Assembly: GCA_902473545.1 (NCBI GenBank)
Contig: CABRSG010000017.1
Span: 1-16,620 of the forward strand
Source of the DNA: an uncultured Lachnospiraceae bacterium
Lineage (GTDB): Bacteria > Bacillota > Clostridia > Lachnospirales > Lachnospiraceae
Reading direction: 5' to 3'
DNA: 16,620 nucleotides
This document shows positions 14,158 through 16,620 of the stretch, piece by piece (position 1 is the first letter of the stretch; each line of letters starts with the position of its first letter). Made by a program: the position numbers and the translations under genes. A model generated the notes under the pieces. That model did no database searches, had not been told where the DNA came from, and saw only the letters and a list, made by a program, of their open reading frames with translations.

Positions 14158-15087
14158 TCAGCCGTCCCCCTTTCCGCTGTCTGTCTCCAATGCAGCAATA
14201 ATTGCTCCTGCCAAAATCATCAGCCCGCATACTACCGATAAAAATGCCGGTATTTTTTGGAGCAGCACAATTTCAAATAGCATCGCCCAAAACACATATG
14301 TTACATTCAGCGCCATTGCTTTCGGCGGTCCAATTCTATGAATTACCTTGTAATAAAACAGATACGACATCGTTCCAAACAGAGCTGCCGCTGCAATAAT
14401 CCAGATAGCAGATGTTGCAGCAGCCTTCCTGACCATCCCCCATCCGCTCACTGCATTCATAATTACAATCCCGTGAAACAGCGCCGAACTTCCCTGACGT
14501 ATCATCAGCGCATGCTCATTGGTAATCTCTGTATTCTTCATTGCGTATGCACATATGACGGCCTCCAGGGACCACCCCAGAACACATAACATCGCACACA
14601 GGAAACCCAGCATGACATTCCGGGGTTCTTCTCCCTGCGACAATGCTCCAAGAATCATCATTCCGGCGACAGATAAAAATAAACCGCCCATCTGCCTTCC
14701 GTTCATCTTTTCTTTCAGGAAAACATATGCAAAAAATGTCCCCAGGGCAGGGTATAAAGCAGACAGCATTGCCGTATAGGATGCCCCCAGATATTTAATA
14801 GCAAAGACATACCCAGTCATTCCGACGGGTCCGCCCAGAAGAGAACCAATAAGCAGTATTTTTCCATTTGGGGTATGCAGCGCATTTCGCACATTTCCAT
14901 ACTCCTTTTTCTTCCCTATATAGAAAAGCATCCATATACAGGAGCAGAAATCATGCAAAAACGTACTTACAAAAGGCGCCAAAAAAACTGCTGACGGACT
15001 TCCTTCAAAAACAGTCTGCATCATGGCAATAGAAAGTATCACTGTATCGAGAGCCCAGAAAATAGCTCCAGCCAGCCCTGTTCCCAT
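14158..15087 (-). CDS. EamA/DMT-superfamily membrane transporter
   Basis: 309 residues with about ten hydrophobic segments in two similar halves, as in EamA transporters: GLAGAIFWALDTVILSIAM at the start, then KILLIGSLLGGPVGMTGYVF, GASYTAMLSALYPALGTFFA with FLKEKMNGRQMGGLFLSVAG closing the first half, and VIHRIGPPKAMALNVTYVFW plus a final pair of helices in the second. Substrates across this superfamily vary widely (amino acids, metabolites, some sugars), so none is assigned. The start at 15087 is chosen because AGGAGG lies six bases upstream; an ATG at 15105 would include that ribosome binding site in the coding sequence. It is the first gene of a two-gene operon with the GH36 alpha-galactosidase, two bases downstream, which hints at a role with galactosides or their products. 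Confidence 0.88.
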   Translation of the reverse strand: MGTGLAGAIFWALDTVILSIAMMQTVFEGSPSAVFLAPFVSTFLHDFCSCIWMLFYIGKKKEYGNVRNALHTPNGKILLIGSLLGGPVGMTGYVFAIKYLGASYTAMLSALYPALGTFFAYVFLKEKMNGRQMGGLFLSVAGMMILGALSQGEEPRNVMLGFLCAMLCVLGWSLEAVICAYAMKNTEITNEHALMIRQGSSALFHGIVIMNAVSGWGMVRKAAATSAIWIIAAAALFGTMSYLFYYKVIHRIGPPKAMALNVTYVFWAMLFEIVLLQKIPAFLSVVCGLMILAGAIIAALETDSGKGDG

Positions 15088-15107
15088 GTTTATCCTCCTG
15101 ATCATGC

Positions 15108-15113
15108 ATTATA
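15108..15113 (-). promoter_or_regulatory. -10 element of the DMT/alpha-galactosidase operon promoter
   Basis: A perfect TATAAT on the minus strand lies 20 bases before the DMT start codon. No TTGACA-like sequence appears at 15-18 bases upstream, mirroring the ABC operon promoter. The predicted transcript starts near 15101, giving a leader of about 14 bases that just includes the AGGAGG. This very short leader lowers confidence somewhat. Confidence 0.5.
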
Positions 15114-15154
15114 TGATTCAGTTTAACATGCTTTGGCAGAAAAATCAGCGCAGA

Positions 15155-15174
15155 ATCCTGCCATTTTGTTGGAT
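15155..15174. promoter_or_regulatory. Candidate regulator-binding element, DMT/GH36 operon copy
   Basis: ATCCTGCCATTTTGTTGGAT lies 41 bases upstream of the TATAAT at 15108-15113. It shares 16 of 20 bases with 8612-8631, in the same orientation relative to its operon. The distance to the -10 differs by 12 bases, close to one helical turn, as is common for activator sites on one face of the DNA. Confidence 0.55.
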
Positions 15175-15191
15175 ATAATACCGGAAAGCAT

Positions 15192-15219
15192 AAAAGAGCT
15201 GCCGCTTTCGCGACAGCCC
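15192..15219 (-). terminator. Rho-independent terminator of the NlpC/P60 gene
   Basis: On the minus strand GGGCTGTCGC (15210-15219) pairs with GCGGCAGCTC (15196-15205) across ten positions, two of them G-U, closed by a four-base GAAA loop and followed by TTTT (15192-15195). It begins 15 bases past the stop codon of the hydrolase gene. Confidence 0.88.
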
Positions 15220-15234
15220 CATATTTCCTATTTA

Positions 15235-16620
15235 TTAATCCAGATAGCTCTTTGCAGATACCGGTGTGCGGTAATCTACATCCGATACGATGATACCGTC
15301 GGTAGAGTTGCTTGCGTGCACGACCTGACCGTTGCCAATGTACATGGACACATGTCCAATACCGTAATCGCCGCTTCCTTCGTAGAATAACAGATCGCCC
15401 GGCTGGATACTGTCAAGGTCTACGGAAGTACCGCCCTGTGACTGCTGTCCTGCTGTACGGCTGACACTGACGCCGTTATCCGCCAGAACTGACTGTGTAA
15501 AGCCGGAGCAGTCAGCACCGCTCGTAAGGCTTGTGCCGCCCCATACGTACGGATTTCCAACGAACTGCAGTGCGTAGTCAACAACCTGCTGTCTCAGAGA
15601 AGAGGTACCGTCTGTGGTAACCTGTGATGCGTCGATGCCTGCATTGTCAAGTACATCCTGCACTGCTGCATCTGCTGCTGCCTGCGCCTGGTAAGCGGTG
15701 TCTGCCGCTGCTGCTGCGTCTGCTGCCGCCTGATCTTCATCGCCGGACCATGCCGCTTCGTCTGCTGCTGCCTGGGCATCTGCTGCTACCTGATCGTAAT
15801 ATGCCTGATCTGCTGCAGCCTGATCCGCCGCTGCCTGTGCATCGTCTGCGTACTGTCCCTGACTCTCCAGATACTCAATCCAGGCCTGATTCTGTGCTTC
15901 CCACTCAGCCTGCTGCTGTTCAAGGTATGCCTGATACTCGGCTTCCTGCTGTGCCACGTATGCCGCATAAGCCGCTTCCTGCTCCGCCACATATGCTTCC
16001 CATGCGGCATTCTCTGCTTCGATCCTTGCCGTCTCTTCCTCAACGGACTCTGCCTGCGGCAGGTAAGTAGCGTAGCTTACATAGTCTGCGCTTACATAAC
16101 CGGTGCCGTTTGCAGTGGAAATCTTTGCCCATCCGCCAAGATCCTCTTCCAGATATACGATCTGATCTGCGGTAACCATATCAACGACTTCCGCATCCTC
16201 GGAAGCGTCCGCACGTACCATAAGCGCCTCTGTGTTTACCTGCGCAACCGGCGTGCCGACCTCTGCAACTACCTGTGCAGCCGCCTCTCCGGTCGTGAGC
16301 AGGTATTTTGCTACATAACCCTGGCAGTTTCCGGACTGAATAAGATACCACTCGCCCTCATCTGCAAGGATCGTTGCCGCATTGCTGTCGTACAGCTTTC
16401 CGACGATGTCGGATTCTGTACTCGGCTCTGTGCGGATATTTATATAAGAATCCTCCCCAAGCTGTGCAACTGCAATCGTATTTATCACATTCTCTGCCGC
16501 TTCTGTTTCTTCCGCAGAAGCCTCCTCCGCAGCCGCCTCCGTTTCTTCTATCGTATCGGCCCCGGCCTCTGTCTCCTGTACTTCCTCTGTCTCTTCCACG
16601 CTGTCCAGGGAAACAGCTCC
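15235..16620 (-). CDS. Secreted NlpC/P60 peptidoglycan hydrolase with two SH3 domains (5' end off window)
   Basis: Probably a cell-wall endopeptidase that cuts peptide stems of peptidoglycan outside the cell. 461 residues are visible and the frame is open to the right edge, so the start and expected signal peptide are missing. The codon at 16599 is GTG and read as internal. Counting from the first visible residue: an acidic Glu/Ala-rich stretch (1-45), SH3-like domain 1 (about 46-110, with INIRTEPS and YVAKYLL), SH3-like domain 2 (about 122-187, with LMVRADAS and GYVSADYV), a coil built from four 11-residue repeats (205-248), an Ala/Asp-rich linker with repeated QAAAD (about 258-320), and the C-terminal NlpC/P60 domain (341-461). 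The catalytic set is Cys371 in GADCSGF, His423 in GIGHVSMYIG and His435 in VVHASN. It ends in a clear terminator and is unlikely to be part of the sugar locus. Confidence 0.93.
   Translation of the reverse strand, partial: GAVSLDSVEETEEVQETEAGADTIEETEAAAEEASAEETEAAENVINTIAVAQLGEDSYINIRTEPSTESDIVGKLYDSNAATILADEGEWYLIQSGNCQGYVAKYLLTTGEAAAQVVAEVGTPVAQVNTEALMVRADASEDAEVVDMVTADQIVYLEEDLGGWAKISTANGTGYVSADYVSYATYLPQAESVEEETARIEAENAAWEAYVAEQEAAYAAYVAQQEAEYQAYLEQQQAEWEAQNQAWIEYLESQGQYADDAQAAADQAAADQAYYDQVAADAQAAADEAAWSGDEDQAAADAAAAADTAYQAQAAADAAVQDVLDNAGIDASQVTTDGTSSLRQQVVDYALQFVGNPYVWGGTSLTSGADCSGFTQSVLADNGVSVSRTAGQQSQGGTSVDLDSIQPGDLLFYEGSGDYGIGHVSMYIGNGQVVHASNSTDGIIVSDVDYRTPVSAKSYLD
15877..16008 (-). 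repeat. Four tandem 33-base units encoding an 11-residue repeat
   Basis: The protein reads AAWEAYVAEQE, AAYAAYVAQQE, AEYQAYLEQQQ and AEWEAQNQAWI in direct succession. Each begins with Ala, has an aromatic residue at position 3, and the first three share AY at positions 5-6. Strict 11-residue spacing is the hendecad pattern of some coiled coils. The DNA units are diverged, so the repeat is old or selected at the protein level. Confidence 0.75.

Noticed and set aside
14156..14230. A 25-residue N-terminal extension of the alpha-galactosidase starting at an ATG at 14230.
   Set aside because: It overlaps the DMT coding sequence in another frame and does not look like a GH36 N-terminus; the ATG at 14155 follows the DMT stop closely and has a purine-rich ribosome binding site.
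15088..15105. Six extra residues on the DMT transporter from an ATG at 15105.
   Set aside because: The perfect AGGAGG six bases before the ATG at 15087 would then lie within the coding sequence, and almost no leader would remain after the -10 at 15108-15113.
15650..15850. A possible CRISPR-like or microsatellite array, from repeated CTGC-rich triplets.
   Set aside because: The repeats are in frame and encode the Ala/Asp-rich QAAAD linker of the hydrolase; there are no equal-length spacers.
16597..16599. A GTG start for the NlpC/P60 gene at 16599.
   Set aside because: The frame stays open to the window edge with similar acidic sequence, and a secreted hydrolase should begin with a signal peptide, which is not seen here.

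Overview
The window looks like chromosomal DNA of a gut-type Clostridia bacterium, most likely a Lachnospiraceae relative. The grounds are its moderate GC, strong AGGAGG-type ribosome binding sites, a type III glutamine synthetase, a YesM/YesN-type two-component system and an SH3/NlpC cell-wall hydrolase. This assignment comes from family resemblance and gene content; no database search was made. Coding density is high: every gap between genes is shorter than about 220 bases, and I saw no tRNA, rRNA, CRISPR array, insertion sequence or phage gene.

Layout. (1) 1-1851, minus: 5' part of a type III glutamine synthetase, running off the left edge. It has its own promoter-like sequence and a terminator-shaped hairpin inside its short leader. 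(2) 1960-8538, minus: a five-gene operon read from right to left. It encodes a double-domain CUT2 (RbsA-like) sugar ABC ATPase, an RbsC-like permease, a periplasmic-binding-protein-type solute receptor, a second divergent RbsC-like permease and a GH42 beta-galactosidase. (3) 8539-8753: divergent control region. (4) 8754-12052, plus: an AraC-type response regulator and its YesM-like sensor kinase, overlapping by 4 bases. (5) 12065-15087, minus: a two-gene operon of an EamA/DMT-family membrane transporter followed by a GH36 alpha-galactosidase. (6) 15235-16620, minus: 3' part of a secreted SH3-SH3-coiled-coil-NlpC/P60 hydrolase with a clear intrinsic terminator, probably unrelated to the sugar locus.

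How it fits together (inference). Regions 2-5 look like one galactoside-use locus. The sensor would detect a ligand outside the cell and the regulator would switch on both the ABC-GH42 operon and the DMT-GH36 operon. This is supported in the DNA itself: the two operons are about 6.5 kb apart, yet a 20-base element (16 of 20 identical, same orientation relative to transcription) lies upstream of a perfect TATAAT in each promoter (8612-8631 and 15155-15174). Both promoters lack a good -35, as expected for activator-dependent promoters. Neither glycosidase has a signal peptide, so intact galactosides appear to be imported and cut in the cytoplasm. Having both an alpha- and a beta-galactosidase suggests a mixed-linkage substrate. 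The head group of plant digalactosyl lipids (alpha-Gal-beta-Gal-glycerol) is one speculative candidate, and separate alpha- and beta-galactosides are another.
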